Assembly (NCBI GenBank): GCA_040905925.1
Contig: JBBDQO010000108.1
Coordinates: 1-20,457 of the forward strand
Reading direction: 5' to 3'
Source: JALYNX01 sp040905925
GTDB taxonomy: Bacteria; Actinomycetota; Acidimicrobiia; Spongiisociales; ZC4RG35
Length of the DNA: 20,457 nucleotides
The stretch's first letter is position 1, and each line of letters begins with the position of its first letter. This document shows positions 1-6,715 of the stretch, one piece after another. Position numbers and translations under genes: made by a program. The notes under the pieces were generated by a model. That model was given only the letters and a program-made list of their open reading frames with translations. It did no database searches and was not told the origin of the DNA.

Positions 1-202
1 GGCCCGTTCCCAGCGACGGCCCCAATGCCCCTTGCAGCGAATCCCCGTGACAATTGGCACAGAGCCGGAGATAGATCTCCTCACCTGTCGCCTCCTCCGC
101 CGGTCGCCCGACACAGGCGGAGAGCGTGGCGAGGAGCAGCGCCGTCAACAAAAGCAGGGTCATCACCGTGAATGGTATGGATCGCGGGCCCAGAGACTTC
201 AA
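1..202 (-). CDS. Lipoprotein c-type cytochrome, partial (cut by window edge)
   Basis: Reading the minus strand from a TTG at 202 gives a short basic start (KSLGPR), a hydrophobic stretch and a lipobox LSAC with the lipidated cysteine at about residue 30. A CANCH haem c attachment motif (CxxCH) follows at about residues 48-52, after GEEIYLRL, a usual lead-in for small class I cytochromes. The protein should therefore be an extracytoplasmic, membrane-anchored electron carrier with covalently bound haem. The TTG is preferred because it gives the signal peptide positive charges and overlaps the manC stop (ATTGA), implying translational coupling; a GTG at 166 or ATG at 163 would leave a signal without charge. 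No good ribosome binding site is seen for any of them. The axial methionine and the C-terminus lie outside the window, so the subtype cannot be named. Confidence 0.75.
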   Translation of the reverse strand, partial: MKSLGPRSIPFTVMTLLLLTALLLATLSACVGRPAEEATGEEIYLRLCANCHGDSLQGALGPSLGTG

Positions 203-1245
203 TCCTGGCTCAAGCGCTCGACGAGGCCGGCGACGATCTCACGCACCAACTGTGAGTTGCCTCTGGGGAGGACGAGGACTGCGTCCTCGGTCTCCACCAC
301 CACCAGGTCCTCCATCCCGGCGACTGCCACCAGACGGGAGGTCGCATGGATGTAGGAACCGGCTACATCAATCACTGCCACGTCGCCCACGAGGACATTG
401 TCCGAGGAGTCGTGCGGAGAGCTCTCCCAGACGGACTGCCAGGAGCCGACATCGCTCCAACCGACATCGATCGGGACCACCAGGGCCCGGTCGGTGTGCT
501 CCATCACGGCATGATCGATCGAAACAGCCTCGACCTCGGAAAAACCGGGTCCGAGCTCGATCCTCGGGCCGCGATGCTCCGGGACGGTTGCATTGACCCC
601 GGCCAACAGGTCGGGACAGAGCGAGGCGGACTGCTCGAGAATCGTCCGCGCCGTGAAGACGAACATTCCCGAGTTCCAGAGATGATGGCCATCGGTCAGG
701 ATCTGTTCGGCGTGCTCCGGATCGGGTTTCTCGATGAAGGCCACCACCTCGAGCGCGGCCCCCACCGGAGACCCGGTCTCGATGTAGCCATATCCGGTCT
801 CGGGGCGGGTCGGGAACACACCGAAAAGGACCAGGGCACCCTCCCTGGCAACCGAGACCGCCGTCCCCACCTTGGCAACGAACTCGTTCCGGTTGTCGAT
901 CAGGTGATCGGCCGGAAGCACCACCAGCACGTCGTCAGGGTCGGCGAGAAGGGCGGCGGCGATGATTGCCGGAGCCGTGTTCCGGCCTTGAGGCTCGACC
1001 ACGACCGACTCGATCACCGCTCCGATCGCGGTAACAGCGCGATCCACTGCATCCACGTGTTGAGCCCCGGTGAGGACAAGAGCGGGCGCCAGGTCGGGTA
1101 GCCCATGGAGACGGGTGAGGGTGGCCTCAAAGAGGGAGCCGCCCAGAAGGTCGAGGAATTGCTTTGGATTGGACTCGGTCGACAGAGGCCAGAGCCGGGT
1201 CCCTGCGCCCCCGGAGAGGATTACCGGTCGGACGGGTGATGCCAC
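199..1245 (-). CDS. manC: Mannose-1-phosphate guanylyltransferase (GDP-mannose pyrophosphorylase)
   Basis: This enzyme joins mannose-1-phosphate and GTP to give GDP-mannose and pyrophosphate in the cytoplasm. The 348-residue protein has the nucleotidyltransferase signature GGAGTRLWP at residues 12-20, PKQF at 27-30, an EPQGRNTAPA loop at about 84-93, PADH at 111-114, GYGYI at 151-155, the sugar-binding FIEKP at 170-174 and WNSGMF at 190-195. The length fits the single-function family; the extra isomerase domain of the longer bifunctional enzymes is absent. The start is GTG at 1245. No Shine-Dalgarno sequence precedes it, but a TANNNT hexamer lies six bases upstream. Its stop overlaps the start of the cytochrome gene. 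GDP-mannose is also the donor needed by the mannosylglycerate-synthase-like enzyme at 16610-17767; it could equally feed glycan or lipid mannosylation. Confidence 0.93.
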   Translation of the reverse strand: MASPVRPVILSGGAGTRLWPLSTESNPKQFLDLLGGSLFEATLTRLHGLPDLAPALVLTGAQHVDAVDRAVTAIGAVIESVVVEPQGRNTAPAIIAAALLADPDDVLVVLPADHLIDNRNEFVAKVGTAVSVAREGALVLFGVFPTRPETGYGYIETGSPVGAALEVVAFIEKPDPEHAEQILTDGHHLWNSGMFVFTARTILEQSASLCPDLLAGVNATVPEHRGPRIELGPGFSEVEAVSIDHAVMEHTDRALVVPIDVGWSDVGSWQSVWESSPHDSSDNVLVGDVAVIDVAGSYIHATSRLVAVAGMEDLVVVETEDAVLVLPRGNSQLVREIVAGLVERLSQD

Positions 1246-1251
1246 CCGGCG

Positions 1252-1257
1252 AGGGTA
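1252..1257 (-). promoter_or_regulatory. Candidate -10 element (TACCCT) for leaderless manC
   Basis: On the minus strand TACCCT matches the TANNNT -10 pattern and is followed by six bases and then the GTG start of manC. This places the predicted transcription start on the start codon itself. No Shine-Dalgarno sequence is present, consistent with a leaderless message. The same geometry recurs at several other genes in the window. Confidence 0.4.
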
Positions 1258-1295
1258 CCTGTCAAACGGGGGCTCACTGTGGCAGGTCCAGCTCT

Positions 1296-1320
1296 GGAGC
1301 TCGACCTGTTCGCGAGCTCC
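1296..1320. repeat. Perfect 8-bp inverted repeat between divergent genes
   Basis: GGAGCTCG at 1296-1303 is matched exactly by CGAGCTCC at 1313-1320 across a 9-base loop. It lies in the 109-base gap between manC (minus) and the membrane protein gene (plus). It covers the expected -35 region of the TAGTTT element at 1325-1330, so it could be an operator for a dimeric repressor. It lacks a T-run, so a terminator is unlikely. Confidence 0.35.
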
Positions 1321-1324
1321 GCAC

Positions 1325-1330
1325 TAGTTT
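1325..1330 (+). promoter_or_regulatory. Candidate -10 element (TAGTTT) for the 1355 membrane protein gene
   Basis: TAGTTT fits TANNNT and would start transcription near 1337. This leaves a leader of about 18 bases containing the Shine-Dalgarno sequence AGAGGA at 1345-1350 before the TTG start at 1355. No recognisable -35 is seen at the usual distance; the inverted repeat at 1296-1320 occupies that position. Confidence 0.35.
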
Positions 1331-1354
1331 GCCGCCACCAACCGAGAGGAAACC

Positions 1355-1807
1355 TTGAACGACTTCTTGGTGATCGTGCATGTTCTGTCGGCAGCTACCT
1401 GGATCGGGTCCGGTGTCTTCTCGGGCTTTGCCGGCTCGCGCATGGCGCGCGAGGGAGCGCCGGCCGCCCTTGGATGGGCAAGAGTCTCGAAAGAGGCCGG
1501 TCTCAAGTTCTTCAACCCAGCCGCGTTCCTCACCGCTCTGTCCGGGATCCTCCTCGTGTTGGCCAGTGACGTCTACGGGTGGGGAGACGCCTTCGTCACG
1601 GTCGGGCTGATCGTCGTCGTGATGGCAGGCGTCATTGGTGGAGTGGTGCACCGGCCAGATGCCGACAAGATGATCACAGCGCTGGAACGTGCCGATTACG
1701 AGACAGCGGCCAGCCTCGGGAAGCGGGCCGCCATCTGGGGAAGCGTCACCATCGCCCTTTTGATCGTGACCGTGTCGGTCATGGTCATGAAAACTGGCGC
1801 CGGATGA
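1355..1807 (+). CDS. Small integral membrane protein, DUF2269/CopD-like
   Basis: The 150-residue protein has about four membrane segments, at roughly residues 4-26, 54-72, 79-98 and 126-146. The first carries VIVHVLSAATWIG, a histidine-containing motif typical of DUF2269 and related CopD-like membrane proteins; histidines in such proteins often bind haem or metal. The start is a TTG at 1355, chosen because a good ribosome binding site (AGAGGA) stands four bases before it and because the membrane segment begins immediately after it. The next gene on the same strand starts 79 bases downstream. The molecular role is unknown; transport or electron transfer across the cytoplasmic membrane would fit the fold. 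The family assignment rests on the N-terminal motif and the helix pattern only. Confidence 0.7.
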   Translation: MNDFLVIVHVLSAATWIGSGVFSGFAGSRMAREGAPAALGWARVSKEAGLKFFNPAAFLTALSGILLVLASDVYGWGDAFVTVGLIVVVMAGVIGGVVHRPDADKMITALERADYETAASLGKRAAIWGSVTIALLIVTVSVMVMKTGAG

Positions 1808-1886
1808 GCGCAGTCCGCCCCGTGGGCCTGACCAAGTCCTGTGGCAGCGTCATCGTCGCTGGCCGGGCTGGAGTTGATCGAGGATC

Positions 1887-2294
1887 ATGAGCCTCAAACC
1901 AGCAGTTGAAGAGCGTCTCGCAGCCAGTCATCTCATCTGGTTGACCACTGTCACCATCGACTGTCTGCCCCAACCCTCGCTTGTCTGGTTTTGGTGGGAT
2001 GGCGATTCGTTTGTCATCTATTCCCAACCGAAGATGCCCAAGCTGGCGAACATCGAGCGGAATCTGGGGGTCACCCTCAACTTGGACGCGATGGGACGCG
2101 GACAGGAGGAAGTCACGATCATCGCCGGCACCGCGTCGGTGGACGACACCCTGCCCCCAGCGAGTGAGAACACCGACTATCGAGAGAAGTACCGGGATCT
2201 GATCGAGAACGACCTGGGGATGACCGTGGAGCAATTCAGCGACTCCTACTCGGTCCCGATCCGCGTCATCCCTGGGTCGGTGCGGATGTGGTGA
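1887..2294 (+). CDS. PPOX-class, probable F420-dependent enzyme (Rv3369-like)
   Basis: The 135-residue protein has the split-barrel fold pattern of the pyridoxamine-5'-phosphate-oxidase superfamily. It opens with RLAASHLIWLTTV and continues with PQPSLVWFWWDGDSFVIYSQP and PKLANIERNLGVTLNLD, the order seen in the actinobacterial TIGR03667/Rv3369 group (from memory of that family). These proteins bind F420 or flavin as dimers; most substrates are unknown. The length matches the short members of the family. The ATG at 1887 is preceded by GAGGATC, giving a close but usable ribosome binding site. It may be co-transcribed with the membrane protein upstream. The gene ends 48 bases before the end of a convergent gene. 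Confidence 0.85.
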   Translation: MSLKPAVEERLAASHLIWLTTVTIDCLPQPSLVWFWWDGDSFVIYSQPKMPKLANIERNLGVTLNLDAMGRGQEEVTIIAGTASVDDTLPPASENTDYREKYRDLIENDLGMTVEQFSDSYSVPIRVIPGSVRMW

Positions 2295-2342
2295 GGTCGA
2301 CGGCCACGCCATGGAGGCCGGTGCGGCGGAGACAGGACTGAC

Positions 2343-3629
2343 TCAGTCGGAGTCGGTTTCCGAGACCCCGATCGATATGTACCCGCACTCGCTGCAGATG
2401 TAGCGAGTGATGCCGATCCCACCGGGGGCCTCGACGAACTCGTGCTCATGGGAGCCCTTGTTTCTCACGAAAGCGGCACGCACCGCCCCGAAGATGCCTG
2501 ATCGATCTGGAACCGGCGCCGCGGCAGCAAGTGCCGGCACTCGATTCTGGGGCGTGGCCGTCACCGGCTCGGGATCTGGCGCTCTCGGCACCTCGTAAGC
2601 ACCAAGGTCGACGACCAGGCGCTTCGGTTTCTGGTCGCGATCGTCGTGGCCGGACCTGTCCAACAGCTCTCTGACCAGTTCCGGGGCCTCGGGGACAGGC
2701 TTCGGCTCGATGATGGCAGCCGGTTCTATGATCTCGACCGGCTCGGGCTCGACCGGCTCGGGCTCGATCATTTCCACGGGTTCCATCTCGACCGGCTCGG
2801 GCTCGATCACTTCCACCGGCTCCATCTCGACCGGCGCGGGCTCGATCGTCTCCACCGGCTCCATCTCGACCGGCGGGGGCTCGATCACTTCCACCGGCTC
2901 CATCTCGACCGGCGCGCGGTCGGCCGGCTCAGGTTGGAATATGTCGACCAGTTCGACCTCGGGGGACAGCGGTGGAGAGATCGGTGGGCGTGCCACCAGA
3001 CCCGGGCCGGGTCGCATGGGGAGAGGCTGCTGCGGTGGGACAACCTCGTCCTCGATGAGCGGCGGCGCTGTTTCCACCTGCTCGACCGGCGTCTGGATCG
3101 TCTCCCCAACCTCGAAGATGGGTGGTGGAGACACCTCGACAGGTGGCGCGGTTGGAGCGGGAGAGGCGAGATACGAAGTGGCGACAGAAGCCTCGGCAGC
3201 CTCGGCAACCTCGAGGTCCTCGGCCTCCTGGGCCCTGGCGGCGATGCTCTGGATTTCGAGGTTCGCCAGCATGGCGTCACGCAGCTCGGTGACGCGAGAT
3301 GGAAGGGTTCCCCGTCGAGAGCGTCCCACTGCGACCATCCGCCGGGGAAGGGTCATCGCCTTGTAGCGAGCCCAGGACTCAGCCATGTGATCGACGCCCT
3401 TGTAGGCAAAGTCAACCGGCTCGTCTGCGATGAAGGTGATCTCGTCGCCGGCCAGCGACACCGAGAATGCGGCGGAAACCAGACGTGAGGCATGCACGTC
3501 GAACAACGACCACCGACCCAGGGATTCCCCGTCGAGAAGCACCTCCGCCTGGTCGCCTTCGACCACGAAGGTGGCGGGAACGCCGGGGTGGTCGACCTCC
3601 GGAACCCTTACCTGACCGGTGAATCTCAC
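2343..3629 (-). CDS. Unrecognised acidic protein with Pro/Glu/Val tandem repeats and a zinc-ribbon-like tail
   Basis: I do not recognise this 428-residue protein. Three parts can be seen. Residues 1-100 look like a compact beta-rich domain (FVVEGDQAEVLLDG, GRWSLFDVHASRLVSAAF, GDEITFIADEPVDF) followed by a basic segment (PRRMVAVGRSRRG). Residues 110-150 are Ala/Glu-rich and probably helical. Residues 155-375 are disordered, proline- and glutamate-rich, with five tandem 13-residue repeats at 239-303. The C-terminus has HEHEF at 394-398 and a CSECG motif at 412-416, giving two histidines and two cysteines placed like a small zinc ribbon. There is no signal peptide or membrane segment, so it is probably cytoplasmic. 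The GTG start at 3629 has no clear ribosome binding site. It follows gcvP on the same strand with a 72-base gap containing a palindrome. A scaffold or adaptor is possible, but this is a guess. Confidence 0.7.
   Translation of the reverse strand: MRFTGQVRVPEVDHPGVPATFVVEGDQAEVLLDGESLGRWSLFDVHASRLVSAAFSVSLAGDEITFIADEPVDFAYKGVDHMAESWARYKAMTLPRRMVAVGRSRRGTLPSRVTELRDAMLANLEIQSIAARAQEAEDLEVAEAAEASVATSYLASPAPTAPPVEVSPPPIFEVGETIQTPVEQVETAPPLIEDEVVPPQQPLPMRPGPGLVARPPISPPLSPEVELVDIFQPEPADRAPVEMEPVEVIEPPPVEMEPVETIEPAPVEMEPVEVIEPEPVEMEPVEMIEPEPVEPEPVEIIEPAAIIEPKPVPEAPELVRELLDRSGHDDRDQKPKRLVVDLGAYEVPRAPDPEPVTATPQNRVPALAAAAPVPDRSGIFGAVRAAFVRNKGSHEHEFVEAPGGIGITRYICSECGYISIGVSETDSD
2721..2915 (-). repeat. 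Five in-frame 39-bp tandem repeats inside the 2343-3629 gene
   Basis: The repeats encode residues 239-303: (A/P/E)PVEMEPVE(V/T/M)IEP four times and a fifth diverged copy with EPEPVEII. Period 39 bases is an exact multiple of three, so copy-number changes keep the frame. Differences between copies are mostly single residues, which suggests recent expansion. On the opposite strand they make an open but meaningless reading frame. Confidence 0.85.
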
Positions 3630-3674
3630 CGCATCACCATTTCTGTGTCTGTCCCAGCCGTCACCCGTCCAAGA

Positions 3675-3693
3675 GTCACGATCCCATCGTGAC
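3675..3693. repeat. Perfect 8-bp palindrome with 3-base centre, downstream of gcvP
   Basis: GTCACGAT at 3675-3682 and ATCGTGAC at 3686-3693 are exact inverted copies around CCC. The element sits in the 72-base gap between the gcvP stop (3702) and the next gene's start (3629). A TTGACT that resembles a -35 lies at 3700-3705 on the minus strand just upstream. The palindrome could be an operator or an RNA hairpin. No T-run follows it, so an intrinsic terminator is not well supported. Confidence 0.4.
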
Positions 3694-3701
3694 CGCGAAA
3701 G

Positions 3702-6539
3702 TCAAGGGGAGAATCGCTCATAGGCTTCGGGGGGCGGGCAAGAGCAAACCAGATTCCGGTCGCCCCCGGGACCGTCGATGCGGCCCACCGGTGGCCAGTA
3801 TTTGTCGCGATGCAGACTACGCAACGGATAGCCGGCCGTGTTCCGGGAATAGGGATGGGCCCATTCTTCGGCGGTCAGCATGTCTGCCGGGTGAGGGGCA
3901 TTGACCAGTGGATTGTCATCACGGGGCCACTCCCCGGCCTCGATCCTCCCAGCCTCCTCGGCGATGGAGATCATTGCGTCACAGAATCTGTCCAACTCGG
4001 CGAGACTCTCTGATTCGGTCGGCTCGACCATGAGAGTGCCGGCCACGGGAAACGACAATGTCGGAGCATGCAGCCCATAGTCGGCGAGACGCTTGGCGAC
4101 ATCCTCGGCGGTCACGCCGGCGGCTTTGGCCATCGGCCTGAGATCGAGGATGCACTCGTGGGCGACCCGGCCCCTGGCACCGGTGTAAAGGACCGGGAAG
4201 TAGGGGTCGAGGCGGCGGGCCACATAGTTGGCGGCGAGGATGGCCACCATCGTCGCTTGGCGAAGCCCGTCTGCGCCCATGAGCCGAATGAAGGCATATG
4301 GAATGGGGAGGATCCCCGCCGAGCCGAACGGCGCCCCTGAGATAGGCCCAATCCCGGTCGACGGGCCGGCCGCGGAGTTCAACGGGTGGTTGGGGAGAAA
4401 CGGCGCCAGATGGCTCTTTGCGCCCACCGGCCCCACGCCGGGGCCGCCGCCTCCGTGGGGGATGGTGAAAGTCTTGTGCAGGTTGAGATGCCCTATGTCG
4501 GCGCCGAGGTCTCCGGGACGGGCCAGGCCGACCATTGCGTTCAGGTTCGCCCCGTCCACGTACACCTGACCGCCATGGGCATGGACGAGCTCGGTGAACT
4601 CGAGGATCCCCTCTTCGAAAACGCCGTGCGTCGAGGGGTAGGTCACCATGGTCGCGGCGAGACGGTCGCCCGCGGCCTCGGCCCGGGACCGGAGATCCGA
4701 GAGATCGACGTTTCCACGCTCGTCGGTGGCCACCACGACAACCTTCATGCCTGCCATCACCGCCGAGGCGGCATTGGTCCCATGAGCCGATGCAGGGATG
4801 AGACAAACGTCGCGGTGCCCTTCGCCGCGGCTCAGGTGGTAGGCGCGGATGGCGAGAAGACCGGCAAGTTCCCCCTGGGAGCCGGCATTGGGCTGAAAGG
4901 AGACCGCGTCGTATCCGGTGACCTCGCAGAGGTAACTCTCCAACTCCTGGATCATCTCGAGGTATCCGGATGCTTGAGAACCGGGGGCGTAGGGGTGTAT
5001 CCCTGCGAACCCCGGCCAGGTGATCGGGATCATCTCCGTGGTGGCATTCAGCTTCATCGTGCAGGAGCCGAGCGGGATCATGCTGCGATCCAACGCCAAG
5101 TCGCGGTCGGCCAGCCTTCGTAGGTAACGAAGCATCTCATGCTCCGATCGGTGGGTGTTGAAGACGGGATGAGTGAGGAACTCCGATTCACGCCGGAGAG
5201 CGCCGGGAATCACGGTGTTCGCCTCGGTCGCCAAACTACCCAAACCGAGAGCTCCGAGCACCCGTTCCAGAATGTCCGGAGTGGTCGTCTCGTCCAACGC
5301 GATCCGAACGTGGTGATCGTCAACCCGGCCCAGATTCACACCGGCGCCGAGTGCGGCATCAATCGCGGAATCAGCACCCCGGAGCGGGCGAACGGTCAAC
5401 GTGTCGAACCACGTGTCGTTGACTACCTCCGCGCCGCCGTCAGCAAGCGAACGGGCGAGTCTCGACGTCAGCCCATGCACCTCGGATGCGATTTCCTGGA
5501 TCCCGTCAGGCCCGTGCCAACAGGCATAGAAGCCGGCGATGACCGCGAGGAGCACTTGGGCGGTGCAGACGTTGGATGTCGCCTTCTCCCGTCGGATGTG
5601 CTGTTCCCGGGTCTGCAGGGCAAGCCGATAGGCAGGGCTCCCCGACCGATCCGATGAGACTCCGACGAGGCGCCCGGGGAGAACCCGGACCATGCTTTCC
5701 CTGGTTGCGATGAACCCGGCGTGCGGCCCCCCGTAACCCATTGGGACTCCGAACCTCTGGGCCGATCCAACAGCGATGTCAGCCCCCCACTCCCCGGGGG
5801 GGACGAGCAGTGCCAGGGCCAATAGGTCGGTGGCAACAGCGACGGGGACATCGTCCTCGTGGAAACGGCTGACGAGCTCGGAGTGGTCGGTGACCGCCCC
5901 AGACGAGCCCGGGTATTGAAGCAATGCGCCGAATGCCATGCCGGGCAGCACCCCCTCGGAGAGCATGCGGACTTCGACACCGATCGCCCGGGCTCGGGTC
6001 CTGACCACCTCGATGATCGGCAGGTGGCAATCGTCATCCACGTAGAAGACGTCCCGGTCGCCCTTGGACGACCGCCGGCACATCGCCATGGCCTCGGCCG
6101 CCGCGGTCGGCTCGTCGAGGAGTGATGCGTTGGCGATGTCGAGGCCGGTGAGGTCGGTGACCATCGTCTGGAAGTTGAGGAGAGCCTCCAATCGCCCCTG
6201 GGAGATCTCCGCCTGATACGGGGTGTATGCCGTGTACCACGATGGGCTCTCCAGGACATTGCGCTGGATTACGGGTGGGGTGATGGTGTCGTGGTATCCG
6301 AGCCCGATCATCGAGGGCAACACGACGTTTCGCGCCGCCAGCTCGGAGAGACGGTCAACCACCTCACGTTCCGAAATCGCCCGCGGCAGCTCCAGGGCCA
6401 TGTTCAGTATCGATTCGGGCACAGTCTCCGAGACCAGCTCCTGGAGGCTGGCAGCGCCCACCGTGGCCAACATCTTCTCCATGTCGTCGCGGTTGGGCCC
6501 GATGTGACGATCGGCGAAGCGCTCTCTGGGGTTGGGCAT
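3702..6539 (-). CDS. gcvP: Glycine dehydrogenase (decarboxylating), glycine cleavage P-protein
   Basis: The P-protein uses pyridoxal phosphate to decarboxylate glycine and passes the aminomethyl group to the lipoyl H-protein. The 945-residue length is that of the single-chain form, in which the N-terminal half (GcvPA-like) and the C-terminal half (GcvPB-like) are fused. The N-terminus RFADRHIGPN is typical. The cofactor lysine is K689 in HLNLHKTF, followed by the glycine-rich loop PHGGGGPG at 694-700. Other conserved stretches are PLGSCTMKLN (489-498) and QPNAGSQGE (549-557). The ATG at 6539 has a strong AGAGGAG four bases upstream. A glycine riboswitch fills its leader, so expression should respond to glycine. 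gcvT and gcvH are not in the window and must lie elsewhere. Confidence 0.97.
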   Translation of the reverse strand: MPNPRERFADRHIGPNRDDMEKMLATVGAASLQELVSETVPESILNMALELPRAISEREVVDRLSELAARNVVLPSMIGLGYHDTITPPVIQRNVLESPSWYTAYTPYQAEISQGRLEALLNFQTMVTDLTGLDIANASLLDEPTAAAEAMAMCRRSSKGDRDVFYVDDDCHLPIIEVVRTRARAIGVEVRMLSEGVLPGMAFGALLQYPGSSGAVTDHSELVSRFHEDDVPVAVATDLLALALLVPPGEWGADIAVGSAQRFGVPMGYGGPHAGFIATRESMVRVLPGRLVGVSSDRSGSPAYRLALQTREQHIRREKATSNVCTAQVLLAVIAGFYACWHGPDGIQEIASEVHGLTSRLARSLADGGAEVVNDTWFDTLTVRPLRGADSAIDAALGAGVNLGRVDDHHVRIALDETTTPDILERVLGALGLGSLATEANTVIPGALRRESEFLTHPVFNTHRSEHEMLRYLRRLADRDLALDRSMIPLGSCTMKLNATTEMIPITWPGFAGIHPYAPGSQASGYLEMIQELESYLCEVTGYDAVSFQPNAGSQGELAGLLAIRAYHLSRGEGHRDVCLIPASAHGTNAASAVMAGMKVVVVATDERGNVDLSDLRSRAEAAGDRLAATMVTYPSTHGVFEEGILEFTELVHAHGGQVYVDGANLNAMVGLARPGDLGADIGHLNLHKTFTIPHGGGGPGVGPVGAKSHLAPFLPNHPLNSAAGPSTGIGPISGAPFGSAGILPIPYAFIRLMGADGLRQATMVAILAANYVARRLDPYFPVLYTGARGRVAHECILDLRPMAKAAGVTAEDVAKRLADYGLHAPTLSFPVAGTLMVEPTESESLAELDRFCDAMISIAEEAGRIEAGEWPRDDNPLVNAPHPADMLTAEEWAHPYSRNTAGYPLRSLHRDKYWPPVGRIDGPGGDRNLVCSCPPPEAYERFSP

Positions 6540-6568
6540 CAGTCTCCTCTAAGGCTGTCAGCCCTCCC

Positions 6569-6680
6569 CCGCTGTCGTCATCTCCAGCGGTGCCTCACCC
6601 GAATGGTCCACGTGCCTGAGAGTTTCCGGGGAGGAGTTGCCCCTTCGGCGCCCCGCAATCCGGGGCTCTCCCATTCGGTG
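6569..6680 (-). promoter_or_regulatory. Glycine riboswitch controlling gcvP
   Basis: On the minus strand the leader carries, in order, GGGAGAG (6672-6666), CGCCGAAGGGGCAA (6650-6637), CTCTCAGGCAC (6622-6612) and TGGACC (6610-6605), the conserved blocks of the gcvT/glycine RNA family. The outer stem P1 is visible as CCGAAT (6678-6673) pairing with ATTCGG (6604-6599). After it comes a six-base-pair hairpin, CCGCTG/CAGCGG (6569-6590), with GGAGAT in the loop. This looks like the remnant (ghost) second aptamer of a type-1 singlet riboswitch rather than a full tandem pair. The first-aptamer call is very secure; the ghost aptamer is inference. How it switches (termination, or access to the ribosome site at 6550-6544) cannot be told by eye; no classic terminator is seen. 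Confidence 0.93.
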
Positions 6681-6695
6681 TCGTTGGCAGTTCCC

Positions 6696-6701
6696 ATCAT
6701 A
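6696..6701 (-). promoter_or_regulatory. Candidate -10 element (TATGAT) for the riboswitch-gcvP transcript
   Basis: TATGAT on the minus strand is close to the TATAAT consensus and would start RNA near 6689, about ten bases before the P1 stem of the glycine riboswitch. That is the expected position for a riboswitch leader. The -35 region falls on the end of ychF and no good hexamer is seen there. Confidence 0.5.
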
Positions 6702-6715
6702 CGACGGACTCCCAC

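Noticed and set aside
1260..1265. Perfect TTGACA (-35 consensus) on the minus strand before manC
   Set aside because: A -10 at the usual 17-base spacing would read GCATCA inside the manC start region and place transcription start within the gene; it also sits only two bases from the better-placed TACCCT.
2721..2915. CRISPR-like periodic repeats
   Set aside because: The repeats are directly adjacent, without unique spacers, and are in frame in a protein.
2646..3488. Plus-strand frame with regular Leu-Asp-Arg/His-Phe-His repeats
   Set aside because: The periodicity is the mirror of the 39-bp repeats of the minus-strand gene, which has a sensible domain layout and the better composition.
6553..6563. 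Small GGCT/AGCC hairpin as a terminator in the gcvP leader
   Set aside because: The stem is only four pairs and is followed by TTAGAGGAG rather than a T-run.
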